Source: Anaerolineae bacterium (GTDB lineage: Bacteria > Chloroflexota > Anaerolineae > 4572-78 > J111). Taken from it: a DNA stretch of 64,000 nucleotides. A program made the translations under genes and the position numbers. The stretch lies in contig JAHDWA010000008.1 of assembly GCA_023382535.1 (NCBI GenBank), positions 62,001 to 126,000 of the forward strand. Direction: 5' to 3'. The notes beneath the pieces were generated by a model. The model saw only the letters and a list, made by a program, of their open reading frames with translations. It was not told the origin of the DNA and ran no database searches. This document shows, one piece after another, positions 8,296 to 16,685 of this stretch. Each line of letters starts with the position of its first letter. Within the stretch, counting starts at the first letter, position 1.

Positions 8296-9558
8296 ATGCT
8301 GACCACCGCTCTCTACACCCGTTTCCCCCTTCTCTTCGAGTCGCCGGGCTACCGCTGGCTGTGGCTGGCTAACCTCGTCTCGAAGCTGGGTGACTGGCTG
8401 GGCATCATTGCCCTGAATCTTTACGTATTTGATTTGACCGGCTCGGCCACCGCCCTGGCCGGCCTGCTGGCGGTCGAATCGATCCCCGCCCTGCTAATTA
8501 GCCCGCTGGCGGGGGTGATTGTGGACCGGCTCAGCCGCCGCCGGGTCATGATGATCGCCAACCTGGCTGCTGCGCTGATGTTTGCCCTGCTGCCGTTGAT
8601 GGCCTCGCTCTGGCAAATATACATTTTGGCCTTGCTCTGGCGCGTCACCATCAGCTTTATGGAGCCGGCCGAGCGCTCGCTCATTCCAGACCTGGTCGGC
8701 AAAGACAAAGTTCTGGTCGCCAATTCGGGCTTGAGTGTAGTTAACCACCTGGCCTTGATTGTCGGTCCAGCCATTGCCGGTTTCCTGGTGGCTTCCTCCA
8801 GCGCCGCGGTCGCCTTTTGGGCCGATGCGGTCAGCTTTCTGTTCGCCGTCTTCTTCATTTACCGGATCACCGGCGAACTGCCCCGGACCCGGCTGGACGG
8901 GAATAGCCGGCCGGGTTGGTTTGACGACCTGAAAGTGGGCTTGCACTATGCCTTCAACAACCAGGCCCTGCGGGTGCTGCTGGTCACCACGTTTGTCGCC
9001 GCCTTTGCCGGGGCAGCCCTGGTCACCATTGAAGTGGTTTATATCAAAGAGGTGCTTGACGGCGGCGATGTGGGCTATGGGCTGCTCTATTCCGTGGCCG
9101 GGGTGGGGGCGATCTTAGGCTCGGCGAACGCCATGCGCTGGGCGCGGCGTTTCACCCTGACCGGCCTGTATGTCGGTACTGTGCTATTAACCGGCCTGAT
9201 GTTCTTTCCCTATGCCAACATACAGGTCTTGTGGTTTGTCATTGTCGTCGCCGGGCTGCACACCGTGCCCTGGGTGCTGGGTTATATCCTGGTGGACACC
9301 ATGCTCCAACAGTGGGTCGCCGACGAGGTCCGGGGGCGCATCTTCAGCCTCATTCATACCCAGCGCAGCGCCGGGCAGGTCCTGGTCGCCGGGCTGCTGG
9401 CCCCCCTGGTGGATTGGTGGGGACCTGTTACTGTTTTGAATCTTTCCGGGGTGATTTATACCCTGGTCGGCCTGTATGCGATTAACCGCCTGGGCGTCTT
9501 GCGCCAGGCTGAAGAAAAAACCTTGAGCCAGGTCACACCCCAGGAGTCACTCTCATGA
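8296..9558 (+). CDS. MFS transporter, MFS_3/enterobactin-exporter-like
   Basis: The 420-residue inner-membrane protein has about 11-12 hydrophobic segments and the MFS loop motif between helices 2 and 3 (GVIVDRLSRRRVMM, about residue 70). WLANLVSKLGDW, GSATALAGLL and the central hydrophilic loop (about 195-215) fit the EntS/MFS_3 efflux family, which is driven by ion gradients. The substrate cannot be inferred. The frame is open from 8155, but ATG 8296 is preferred because AAAGGGGA lies just upstream and the extra 47 residues contain a palindrome and no recognisable motif. Confidence 0.85.
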   Translation: MLTTALYTRFPLLFESPGYRWLWLANLVSKLGDWLGIIALNLYVFDLTGSATALAGLLAVESIPALLISPLAGVIVDRLSRRRVMMIANLAAALMFALLPLMASLWQIYILALLWRVTISFMEPAERSLIPDLVGKDKVLVANSGLSVVNHLALIVGPAIAGFLVASSSAAVAFWADAVSFLFAVFFIYRITGELPRTRLDGNSRPGWFDDLKVGLHYAFNNQALRVLLVTTFVAAFAGAALVTIEVVYIKEVLDGGDVGYGLLYSVAGVGAILGSANAMRWARRFTLTGLYVGTVLLTGLMFFPYANIQVLWFVIVVAGLHTVPWVLGYILVDTMLQQWVADEVRGRIFSLIHTQRSAGQVLVAGLLAPLVDWWGPVTVLNLSGVIYTLVGLYAINRLGVLRQAEEKTLSQVTPQESLS

Positions 9559-9677
9559 AGAGTTGGAAGACTGGAAGCGTGGCAGGTCAGGGGCCATTTC
9601 TGCGGGTTTTGGCCGACCGCAGCCGTCTGCCTGAAGCCATGCGATATATAGTTTGAGATAGTGAAAAGGAGCATAGG

Positions 9678-10613
9678 ATGGAGTACCGTCAATTAGGAAA
9701 TTCCGGGGTGCGCGTTTCGGTGATTGGATTGGGGACAAATCGTTTTGGCTCGCCGAAACTGCCCCAGGATAGCGTTACCAAAGTCATAGATGCCGCCCTG
9801 GACCGGGGCATTAACTTTATTGATACGGCTAACACTTACCAGGAGGGCCGGTCCGAAGAAATGCTGGGGCAGGCGCTCAAAGGCCGCTGGGATAAATTTG
9901 TTGTCGCCTCCAAATTCTATCACCCGGTCGGTGACGGCCCTAACGACCGGGGCGCCTCGCGCTACCACATGCAGCATGCGGTGGAAGCCAGCCTGCGCCG
10001 CCTCCAAAGTGATCACCTCGACCTGCTGTACGTGCATCGCTGGGATGCCGATACGCCTATTGAGGAAACGCTGCGGGCGCTGGATGATCTCATTCGCCAG
10101 GGCAAAATCCGCTACGCCGGGGCCTCGAATTTTGCTTCGTGGCAGTTGGCTCACGCTAACCTCCTGGCTGAAGTCCGCGGCTGGTCGCCTTTCGTCGTCA
10201 TCCAGTCCGAGTACCATCTGCTGGAACGTGATGTCGAGCGCGAAGTGCTGCCTTATTGTCGCGCTCATAAGGTTGGCTTTGTGCCCTATTTCCCCCTGGC
10301 CGGCGGCTTTTTGACCGGCAAATACCAGCGCGGCCAACCAGCCCCGCCCGGCTCGCGGGGCGAAAGCAACAGTTACGTCCAGCAGTACATGACCGACGCC
10401 CATTACGATAAGATCGAGCAGCTATCCGCCTGGGTGCAGGTGCGCAACCGGGGGTTGAACGAACTGGCCCAGGCCTGGCTACTCGCTCAACCGCAAGTCT
10501 GCTCTGTGATTACGGGTGCAACGAGTCTGGAGCAGCTCTTGAGCAACGTCAAGGCCGCCGATTGGATCTTGACTGCCGCAGAAGTGCAGGAGATAGATAC
10601 AATTTTAGGGTAA
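9678..10613 (+). CDS. Aldo/keto reductase family oxidoreductase
   Basis: This 311-residue (beta/alpha)8 protein reduces or oxidises carbonyl/alcohol substrates with NAD(P)H in the cytoplasm. The catalytic tetrad is visible as D49 and Y54 (NFIDTANTY), K79 (VVASKF) and H120 (LLYVHRWD). The family motifs IRYAGASNF and, near the end, SVITGATSLEQL for cofactor binding are present. It most resembles the YajO/YhdN-like general stress group, and the substrate is unknown. AAAAGGAG precedes the ATG. The gene stands alone between the MFS and GNAT genes. Confidence 0.92.
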   Translation: MEYRQLGNSGVRVSVIGLGTNRFGSPKLPQDSVTKVIDAALDRGINFIDTANTYQEGRSEEMLGQALKGRWDKFVVASKFYHPVGDGPNDRGASRYHMQHAVEASLRRLQSDHLDLLYVHRWDADTPIEETLRALDDLIRQGKIRYAGASNFASWQLAHANLLAEVRGWSPFVVIQSEYHLLERDVEREVLPYCRAHKVGFVPYFPLAGGFLTGKYQRGQPAPPGSRGESNSYVQQYMTDAHYDKIEQLSAWVQVRNRGLNELAQAWLLAQPQVCSVITGATSLEQLLSNVKAADWILTAAEVQEIDTILG

Positions 10614-10660
10614 CTGCTCACTTAAGCTTTGCGAGTTTCAACCGTCTTGCCAGGGGAGAA

Positions 10661-10680
10661 AAGTGCCAGTCACCTGAGTA
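10661..10680 (+). repeat. Arm of a GGTGAC/GTCACC dispersed element
   Basis: AAGTGCCAGTCACCTGAGTA matches the right end of the element at 36370-36457 and resembles the arms of 59901-59945. A degenerate partner (GGTAACTGCTCACTT) covers the stop codon of the aldo/keto reductase gene at about 10610. Confidence 0.6.
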
Positions 10681-10689
10681 GTAACACAA

Positions 10690-11541
10690 ATGATAATTAC
10701 CATTTATCCAAACGCAGATAAGTTTCTGGCTAAAACCCAGGCTGCTTTGGAAAAAAACGAAGCCGCCAATAACCTGATCCTGGGCCTTAGCTTGCGGGTG
10801 AGTCGCTTTCTGCCAGCGGCTCAACATTCACCCTACTTTGCTACGGTAACGGATAAAGGCGATCTGCTCCTGGCCGCGATGATGACTCCCCCGCGCTCCC
10901 TGGTCCTGTATACCGAACTGGCCGATTGGGATAAGGCGCTTGAGCTGCTCCTTCGGGAGGTAGCGGCCCGGCAGTGGCCCATCCCCGGTGTTACCGGCTA
11001 TCCCCCGCTCGCTCAAGCGTTTGCTGCTGCCTGGGCCAGGCTCAAAGGAACAACTTACCGGGTGAAGATGCACAACCGGCTCTATGAATTGAAGCGAGTT
11101 AATCCAATCCCGCCCATACCCGGCCGGTTAAGAGTGGCTACAGCGGACGATCTTGAACTGATTACCGGGTGGATCTTTGCTTTTCAGAACGAAGCGCTGC
11201 ATCGCGGCGACCTGGCCGAAAGCCGCGAAGTTGCCCGCTACAGGATCAACGATCAGGATATCTACCTGTGGGAAGACGGTCAGCCGGTTTCCATGGCCGC
11301 CCAGAGTCGCCCCACGCGCAATGGGATTTGTATTAGTCTTGTTTACACCCCGCCGGAACTGCGCGGGCGGGGCTATGCAACCGCGTGTGTCGCCCGGTTA
11401 AGCCAACTGCTGCTGGACTCCGGACGTAACTTTTGCGTCTTGTTTACCGATCTATCCAATCCGACCTCTAATAGTATCTATCAAAAAATTGGCTACGCAC
11501 CAGTTTGTGATTTTACCGAATATACTTTTGACCTGGAATAA
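10690..11541 (+). CDS. GNAT family N-acetyltransferase
   Basis: This 283-residue cytoplasmic protein carries its GNAT fold in the second half. Strands around 135-200 lead into YTPPELRGRGYATACVARLS, where RGRGYA is the acetyl-CoA pyrophosphate-binding loop (motif A). It ends with SNSIYQKIGYAPV, the usual C-terminal Tyr region. The N-terminal 130 residues are a second, degenerate GNAT-like half seen in two-domain members. The acceptor substrate is unknown. It is separated from the YfhO gene by only a few bases, so the two may be co-transcribed. Confidence 0.85.
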   Translation: MIITIYPNADKFLAKTQAALEKNEAANNLILGLSLRVSRFLPAAQHSPYFATVTDKGDLLLAAMMTPPRSLVLYTELADWDKALELLLREVAARQWPIPGVTGYPPLAQAFAAAWARLKGTTYRVKMHNRLYELKRVNPIPPIPGRLRVATADDLELITGWIFAFQNEALHRGDLAESREVARYRINDQDIYLWEDGQPVSMAAQSRPTRNGICISLVYTPPELRGRGYATACVARLSQLLLDSGRNFCVLFTDLSNPTSNSIYQKIGYAPVCDFTEYTFDLE

Positions 11542-11546
11542 CACCC

Positions 11547-14009
11547 TTGAAGCCCTGGTCTCGCCTCGATTGGCTCATCATTTTAGGTTTCGCCGCGCTG
11601 GTTATCCTGTTCTACTGGCCCATCCTGACCCCCAACCCGGCGGATCGCCAATCCTTTCCCCCCGGTGACTTCTACCTCCAATTCTGGGCCTTCACCACCT
11701 TCGACGTGCGCGAGCTAAGCGCCGGCCGCCTGCCCCTGTGGAATCCTTATAACTTCGCCGGTTCGCCCTTCTGGGCCGACGTGCAGGCTGCCGTTTTTTA
11801 TCCGCCCAGCCTGCTGACGCTGCTCTTGTCTGCTCCCTGGGGCTTTTCTGCCTTTGCCCTGGAAATCGAAGCCATTGCCCATTTCTGGCTGGCTGCCGTG
11901 TTTATGTATCTCTTCACCCGCCAGATCACGGCCAGTCGCTCTGCCGCTGTCATCGCGGCCCTGACCTTCACCTTCAGCGGCTACCTGACCGGCTACCCCA
12001 GCCAGCAGTTGGCCGTATTGGAAGCCGATGTCTGGCTGCCGCTCATCCTCTTCTTTCTCCACCGGGCCAATCAGCAAATGGCAACCACCGACCGCCGACC
12101 GCTGACCGAAGAACAATTGTCAATAATCAACAGTCAATTGTCAATAGTAAATTCTCCACGCTCCGCTCCTCCGCTCCTCCGCTCCTCCGCTCCCCTGCTC
12201 CTCGCCGGCCTCGCCTGGGGCATGACCCTCCTCGCCGGCCACCCCCAAAGCGCGTTTATCGTAATCTGCATTAGCCTGGCCTATCTTTTATATTTACGAT
12301 TTACGATTTACGATTTACGATTTACGATTTACGCACCCCGCACCCCGCACCACGCTTTACGCCTTACGCTTTACGCCTTACGCTTTACGCACCCCGCTCT
12401 CCTCTTTCTCATCACCGGCCTGGCCCTGGCCGCCATTCAATTCATCCCCGCCGTCGAGTACACCCTGCGCTCCGTCCGCGCCGAAGGGACTTATGACAAA
12501 ATGTCCGGCGGCTTTCCCCTGGTTGATCTGATTCAGTTTCTCCTGCCCGGGCAGATCAGCCATTACTCGCCCCTGTACGTGGGCGTTGCCGGCCTGGTCT
12601 TGGCCCTCTGGGTTATCTTTGCCAGCCCCAACCGCCCCACCCTCTTCTGGGCCATTGTCGCCCTCGTGGCTCTGTTGATCTCTTTTGGCGGCAACACTTT
12701 TCTCTATACCCCTCTCTATCTCACCGTTCCCGGCTTCTCCCTCTTCCGCGGGCAGGAACGCTGGGCCTTTGCCGTGACCTTCAGCCTGGCGGTCCTGGCC
12801 GGGTACGGCTTCAAAACCCTGACCACCCACCACCGACCGCCAACCGCCGATAAAAGTACCCCTTCCTACGTATCAGGCATCAGGCATCAAGCATCAAGTA
12901 TAACGCCTTCCGTCTCTCGCCTCACTTCCTTCCTCTTCCTCTTCTCTCTCCTGCTGACCTTCCTCTTCTTCTTCGGCCTCAACCAAACCGGCTGGACTCC
13001 CAACAGCCCTTTCTACGGTCTCCTCGGTGCGGCGAGCCTATTAACGATTTTGCTGGCGCTGGCCTGGCTGCTCTGGCGATTTGGACCGGGCTTGCATCCG
13101 GCCCTCTTCACCGCCTTTACCGCTGCCCTCATCTGCTTCGACCTCTTCTCCGCCAACTGGCAGACCAACCTCTACCCGCAGCCGCCGGAGTGGCACACCC
13201 AAATGCCGGCTGCCGTCGCTGCCATCAAACAAGATGCCGCCGCAGCCCCCGGCGAACCCTTCCGCGTCTACAACGAATTTCGCCTCTACGACAACTACGG
13301 TATCCCTTTCGAGCTGGAAGACCTGTGGGGAGCCAGTCCCCTGCGGCCCTTGCGGTATGATCGGCTTTTGGCTCCGCCCATGCCCATTGAACGCGCCTGG
13401 GAACTGCTCAACGTCAAATATGTCATCACCTGGCGGAAGGAATTGTACGTGCCCTCAACTATCATTTACGAAGAGCCGGCCGAGAAAGATACGACTTACG
13501 TTCACCGGCTCAACACCGTCGGTCCACGAGCCTGGCTGGTTACACAAGCAGAAATCGCCGACGACCCGACCGTCCTCCAAAAAATCGCCGACCCGAACTT
13601 TGATCGCTGGCATGTCGCCCTCTTAGAGCCGGGAGCAGAGCCGTATGTCCAACTAATGGGGGAGGCGGGGAAGCAAGGAGGCGAGGAAGTGAAGCACGAT
13701 GAGCCGCAATACGCCTTACTCTCCACGCTTCACGCCTCACGTCTCACCCTCCACCTCACCACCGACTCCCCTGCCCTGCTCATCCTCAGCGAAGTGGACT
13801 ACCCCGGCTGGCAAGCCACCGTAGACGGCCAATCGGCGCCCATCCTCCGGGCTTATTACACCCTCCGAGCTGTGCCTGTCCCTGCCGGTGAACACATAGT
13901 TGAACTGATCTTCCGGCCCTTCAGTTTCACCGTCGGCGCCATTATTACTGTTTTGAGCATCCTGATGATTGGCGTGGCCCTTTTCCGCACCTGGCGGGTA
14001 AAGCGTTAA
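11547..14009 (+). CDS. YfhO family membrane protein
   Basis: This 820-residue polytopic membrane protein resembles YfhO, a family linked to glycosylation of cell-surface polymers. Family signatures are the early loop FPPGDFYLQFW, LPLWNPYNFAGSPFWADVQ (about residue 60), FSLFRGQERWAFAVTF (about 395), and the C-terminal extracytoplasmic domain ending in VDYPGWQATVDGQ plus a final membrane helix. No ATG is available early, so TTG 11547 is the most likely start, with no obvious ribosome binding site. Four stretches of the protein (about 190-217, 249-283, 440-453 and 721-734) are encoded by short repeats inserted in frame, mostly in loops. Confidence 0.82.
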   Translation: MKPWSRLDWLIILGFAALVILFYWPILTPNPADRQSFPPGDFYLQFWAFTTFDVRELSAGRLPLWNPYNFAGSPFWADVQAAVFYPPSLLTLLLSAPWGFSAFALEIEAIAHFWLAAVFMYLFTRQITASRSAAVIAALTFTFSGYLTGYPSQQLAVLEADVWLPLILFFLHRANQQMATTDRRPLTEEQLSIINSQLSIVNSPRSAPPLLRSSAPLLLAGLAWGMTLLAGHPQSAFIVICISLAYLLYLRFTIYDLRFTIYAPRTPHHALRLTLYALRFTHPALLFLITGLALAAIQFIPAVEYTLRSVRAEGTYDKMSGGFPLVDLIQFLLPGQISHYSPLYVGVAGLVLALWVIFASPNRPTLFWAIVALVALLISFGGNTFLYTPLYLTVPGFSLFRGQERWAFAVTFSLAVLAGYGFKTLTTHHRPPTADKSTPSYVSGIRHQASSITPSVSRLTSFLFLFSLLLTFLFFFGLNQTGWTPNSPFYGLLGAASLLTILLALAWLLWRFGPGLHPALFTAFTAALICFDLFSANWQTNLYPQPPEWHTQMPAAVAAIKQDAAAAPGEPFRVYNEFRLYDNYGIPFELEDLWGASPLRPLRYDRLLAPPMPIERAWELLNVKYVITWRKELYVPSTIIYEEPAEKDTTYVHRLNTVGPRAWLVTQAEIADDPTVLQKIADPNFDRWHVALLEPGAEPYVQLMGEAGKQGGEEVKHDEPQYALLSTLHASRLTLHLTTDSPALLILSEVDYPGWQATVDGQSAPILRAYYTLRAVPVPAGEHIVELIFRPFSFTVGAIITVLSILMIGVALFRTWRVKR
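12113..12198 (+). repeat. Composite insertion: CAATTGTCAAT dyads plus CGCTCCTC octamers in the YfhO gene
   Basis: AT-rich CAATTGTCAAT words (12113-12152) are followed by tandem CTCCGCTC/CTCCTCCG octamers (about 12158-12198), all translated in frame as a polar then Ser/Pro/Leu-rich loop. Similar octamers (GCCTCCTC) occur at 2279-2303. Confidence 0.65.
12292..12396 (+). repeat. In-frame array of 15 heptamers in the YfhO gene
   Basis: Fifteen uninterrupted 7-bp units span 105 bp: six ATTTACG, two CACCCCG, CACCACG, five alternating CTTTACG/CCTTACG and a final CACCCCG. Every unit ends in CG. Translation gives 35 residues with a heptapeptide period (LRFTIYD) and no stop. Confidence 0.9.
12864..12905 (+). 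repeat. In-frame heptamer array (CATCAGG/CATCAAG type)
   Basis: Six 7-bp units (TCCTACG, TATCAGG, CATCAGG, two CATCAAG, TATAACG) lie inside the YfhO gene and are translated as a polar loop (YVSGIRHQASSI). Confidence 0.75.
13707..13748 (+). repeat. In-frame heptamer array (CTTCACG/CCTCACG type)
   Basis: Six units (CAATACG, CCTTACT, CTCCACG, CTTCACG, CCTCACG, TCTCACC) are translated in frame near the C-terminal domain of the YfhO protein. Confidence 0.7.
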
Positions 14010-14017
14010 ATTCCCCC

Positions 14018-14046
14018 TTGACAAAGTGTTCCCTATGTGTTATTAT
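14018..14046 (+). promoter_or_regulatory. Strong sigma70-like promoter of the marR-type gene
   Basis: TTGACA (14018-14023), a 17-bp spacer and TATTAT (14041-14046) give a near-consensus promoter starting 9 bp past the YfhO stop and 37 bp before the regulator start codon. Confidence 0.7.
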
Positions 14047-14066
14047 CAAAGCAATATTTGCTAAAG

Positions 14067-14078
14067 TAATAATTATTA
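14067..14078. promoter_or_regulatory. Candidate MarR operator palindrome
   Basis: TAATAATTATTA is a perfect 12-bp palindrome between the -10 box and the regulator start codon. That is the position expected of an autorepression site for a MarR dimer. It is AT-rich, so chance occurrence is possible. Confidence 0.4.
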
Positions 14079-14082
14079 ACGT

Positions 14083-14541
14083 ATGGAACCTGATTATATC
14101 TACGATATTAGTAGCCTGGACAAGGCCATAGCCTACAAAATCCAGCGGGTGGCCCGGTTGCTCCGGCTGCATCTGGTGAAGTTTTTGCAGGACGCCGGGG
14201 CCGAGACTACACCCGAACAATGGTTTATTTTATTTCGCCTGTATGAAAAAGATGGTCAATCACAGGGGGAATTGGCCGATAAAGACCTGCACGATCACCC
14301 TAATGTCACCCGCATGCTGGACGCCCTGGAAAAGCGTCACCTGGTTGTTCGCCGGGCCGATCCACAGGACCGGCGTAAATCCCTCATTTTTTTAACGGAA
14401 GCGGGTCACAAGCTCCTGGCTCAGATACTCCCCAGAGCGATTGAAGAAAGGAAGAAGGTGCTTAATGGATTAACGCCTCAAGAAATTAGTCTCTTCACCG
14501 ATGTGCTAAAAAAGATTGAAACCAATGTTTTGAAAGATTAA
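14083..14541 (+). CDS. MarR family transcriptional regulator
   Basis: This 152-residue winged-helix regulator binds DNA as a dimer. Helix 1 at the N-terminus is followed by the wHTH: SQGELADKDLHDHPNVTRML (helix-turn-helix, about 65-85), then LEKRHLVVRRADPQDRRKS, which carries the typical D-X-R-D/R wing. A dimerising C-terminal helix follows. The gene has its own near-consensus promoter and a palindrome suited to autoregulation. The downstream SnoaL-like gene may be a target or operon partner. The inducing ligand is unknown. Confidence 0.93.
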   Translation: MEPDYIYDISSLDKAIAYKIQRVARLLRLHLVKFLQDAGAETTPEQWFILFRLYEKDGQSQGELADKDLHDHPNVTRMLDALEKRHLVVRRADPQDRRKSLIFLTEAGHKLLAQILPRAIEERKKVLNGLTPQEISLFTDVLKKIETNVLKD

Positions 14542-14548
14542 TTTTTTT

Positions 14549-14577
14549 GACAAGTTATTTGCTTCGGCAATCTTGTC
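14549..14577 (+). promoter_or_regulatory. UUCG-tetraloop hairpin between the regulator and the SnoaL-like gene
   Basis: GACAAG and CTTGTC enclose an inner stem TTGC-TTCG-GCAA. An upstream run of seven Ts makes it a plausible terminator for the opposite direction or an RNA stability element. TTGACA (14547-14552) also overlaps it, but no good -10 follows. Confidence 0.5.
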
Positions 14578-14600
14578 TAAAGCAAGAAATGGGGGTTTAT

Positions 14601-15008
14601 ATGTCTAACGAAAAAACCAAAGATATTGTCTGCCGCTATATTGAAGAAGTTTGGAACAAGCAGAATCTTAAGGCTGTAGAGGAATTTTTAGCTGAGAATT
14701 ACGTAGACCATTCCCTGCCACCGGAGTTCCAGGGGCGGTCGGGAGTAAAACAGTGGGTCAAAGCGGTCAGCACCTTCTTCGACGAGCAGACGATCATCGA
14801 AGATCAGGTAGCTGAGGGGGACAGATCCATCATTCGGTTAACCATGCGCTTGACCCACCATGGTGAGTGGCGGGGTATCCCGGCCACCGGAAAACAAGTG
14901 GAGATCAAGGGGTATCGGGCTTACCGCCTGGAAGGGGATAAAATTGTGGAGCATTGGGCCTTGATTGACGGCGACAGTCTGGAACGGCAGTTGCGGGAGA
15001 CCAATTAA
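14601..15008 (+). CDS. SnoaL-like / ester cyclase domain protein
   Basis: This protein of about 135 residues has an NTF2-like alpha+beta fold. IVCRYIEEVWNKQNLKAVEEF, then NYVDHSLP (about residue 32), GVKQWVKAVSTFF, WRGIPATGKQVEIKG and IVEHWALID match SnoaL-like polyketide-cyclase relatives. These bind small hydrophobic molecules or act as isomerases or hydratases. The frame is open from 14547, but ATG 14601 is chosen for the GGGGG ribosome binding site just upstream and because the domain starts there. It lies downstream of the MarR regulator. The substrate is unknown. Confidence 0.85.
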   Translation: MSNEKTKDIVCRYIEEVWNKQNLKAVEEFLAENYVDHSLPPEFQGRSGVKQWVKAVSTFFDEQTIIEDQVAEGDRSIIRLTMRLTHHGEWRGIPATGKQVEIKGYRAYRLEGDKIVEHWALIDGDSLERQLRETN

Positions 15009-15038
15009 AGGCAAGGCGTCTTTGGTAACAAGCCGCAA

Positions 15039-15074
15039 AATGAGGAGGCCAAAGTTCCCTTTGGCCTCCTCATT
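15039..15074 (+). terminator. Strong 16-bp stem-loop after the SnoaL-like gene
   Basis: AATGAGGAGGCCAAAG and its exact reverse complement flank a 4-base loop. No T-run follows, so it is either a factor-assisted terminator or a stabilising 3' hairpin. Confidence 0.6.
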
Positions 15075-15127
15075 CCATCCATAGTACAATACCCCCCGAT
15101 GCCGCCCATTATCAAAGTAAATAACCT

Positions 15128-15356
15128 ATTAGACGCTGCAAAAACGCCGACACCAATGCCGTTGACTTTACCCGTGTCGTCTATTACGCCAGGCAGCCAA
15201 GCATAACAAAATTGTGCTGCAAAAGCCCTTCTACAATCTGGCGGTGATGATAGCCATGTTTTTTGTTTTCCTTGCCACGGGCACGTTTCTGTTTGTGCGC
15301 GGTGGGCAGAGCCGGTCAAACGGTGTAGTCAAACTCTGCCAGGATTGGCTCTACTA
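15128..15356 (+). pseudogene. Decayed membrane-protein fragment with frameshift
   Basis: In the 411-bp gap before the EamA gene, one frame reads RRCKNADTNAVDFTRVVYYARQ. A second frame then continues AAKHNKIVLQKPFYNLAV, a hydrophobic helix (about 20 residues, FFVFLATGTFLFV) and ends at TAA 15354-15356. The two halves join sensibly only if a frameshift lies near 15190. No start codon or ribosome binding site is visible. It looks like the remnant of a small single-helix membrane protein. I do not recognise the family. Confidence 0.35.
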
Positions 15357-15419
15357 ATCAGGCCGATTTTCCCCTACAATACGAGTAATCATTGATCTCT
15401 CCCAGAGGTAAATAGAGTT

Positions 15420-16412
15420 ATGTCCACCCTTACTCCCCGTTCAAATCTCACCCGAGGCTACACGCTCGCTCTGATTAGCGCCGCTATCCTCTCAACCACG
15501 GCTGTTTTCATCCGTTACCTGACCCAAACCTACCACATCCCGTCGCTGGTGCTGGCTTTTTGGCGCGACGGCCTGGTGGCTCTGACCCTGCTGCCGGTGC
15601 TGGGCCGGTTGTGCCCGCGCCTGCTCCCGGTGAAGCGCCCCCATTTGATCTATCTTGTCGGTTACGGCCTGGTGCTGGCTGTCTTTAACGCCCTGTGGAC
15701 TCTGTCGGTGGCCCTGAATGGAGCGGCGGTTTCCACGGTGCTGGCTTACTGTTCAGCCGCGTTCACCGCCCTGCTGGGCTGGTGGTTTCTCAACGAACGC
15801 CTGGATTGGGCTAAACTTCTGGCGGTCGTTCTCTGCCTGGGCGGCTGCGTCCTGGTCTCAGGAGCACTGGACCCGGCAGCCTGGCAGACGAACTGGGTCG
15901 GCATTCTGACCGGGATATTCTCCGGCCTGGGTTACGCGGTCTACAGCATGATGGGGCGCTCGGCCTCACAGCGCGGCCTGAACCCCTGGACCACCCTGTT
16001 CTACACCTTCGGCTTTGCCACCGTCTTCTTGCTGCTCTTCAACCTGCTGCCCGGCGGAGTTTTGCCCAGCGCGGCGGCCCGTCCTGCTGACCTCTTTTGG
16101 TTGGGGAACAGCCTGGCCGGTTGGGGCATTTTGTTCCTGCTGGCGGCGGGTCCGACGATAGCCGGATTCGGGCTGTATAACGTCAGCCTGGGCTATTTGC
16201 CCTCCAGTGTGGCTAACCTGGTTGCGACCCTGGAGCCGGCCTTTACGGCGGTGATTGCTTACTTCCTGTTGGGTGAGCGTCTGACCTGGGTGCAGCTTGG
16301 CGGCAGCCTGCTGATTCTGACTGGGGTTGTCTTCTTGAGGCTCTATGAAGGCTGGCTAGGGGAGCTGACGGCTCCAGCTAAGCCGGGCAAGCATCAGGCG
16401 CGGATAGTATAG
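15420..16412 (+). CDS. EamA/DMT-superfamily transporter
   Basis: This 330-residue inner-membrane protein has ten hydrophobic segments in two EamA halves. The signature of the first half is FWRDGLVALTLLP and WWFLNERLDWAKLLAV (about 125). The matching second-half motif is ATLEPAFTAVIAYFLLGERL (about 275-295). EamA proteins export metabolites such as amino acids or nucleobases, and no substrate is evident. AGAGG lies 11 bp before the ATG. The gene ends in a clear terminator. Confidence 0.9.
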   Translation: MSTLTPRSNLTRGYTLALISAAILSTTAVFIRYLTQTYHIPSLVLAFWRDGLVALTLLPVLGRLCPRLLPVKRPHLIYLVGYGLVLAVFNALWTLSVALNGAAVSTVLAYCSAAFTALLGWWFLNERLDWAKLLAVVLCLGGCVLVSGALDPAAWQTNWVGILTGIFSGLGYAVYSMMGRSASQRGLNPWTTLFYTFGFATVFLLLFNLLPGGVLPSAAARPADLFWLGNSLAGWGILFLLAAGPTIAGFGLYNVSLGYLPSSVANLVATLEPAFTAVIAYFLLGERLTWVQLGGSLLILTGVVFLRLYEGWLGELTAPAKPGKHQARIV

Positions 16413-16436
16413 TCGAGATCAAGAACTTCTGATAAG

Positions 16437-16496
16437 AGCGCGGATTTTTGACCGGAGTGAAAAGTTCTCCCGGCCAAAAGTCCGCGCTGTTTTTTG
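16437..16496 (+). terminator. Rho-independent terminator of the EamA gene
   Basis: AGCGCGGATTTTTG pairs with CAAAAGTCCGCGCT (one mismatch), with an inner CCGG/CCGG stem, and is followed by GTTTTTTG. Confidence 0.8.
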
Positions 16497-16685
16497 TCTG
16501 CGGCGGGACAATCTTCCCGGCCAAGGCGGGACACTGTCTCATGACAACGGGACGCTTTATCGGGTAGCATCTACCGTCTACTATTTTGGCACAACTTTTC
16601 GTAACGCTCTCTGTAACGATTCCGAGACGATGGCAGACTAAACTACAGATAGCTTAAAGATGAAGCTGCAAAGGGGAAATGAAAA

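Noticed and set aside
10661..10680. Phage or integron attachment site
   Set aside because: The sequence recurs elsewhere as a MITE/REP arm, and no integrase or tRNA is near.
12292..12396. CRISPR-like array
   Set aside because: Units are 7 bp with no spacers and are translated in frame. No cas genes are in the window.
15005..15319. Minus-strand ORF of 104 codons between the SnoaL-like and EamA genes
   Set aside because: It starts across the terminator hairpin and a decayed plus-strand fragment, has no ribosome binding site and no protein-like pattern.
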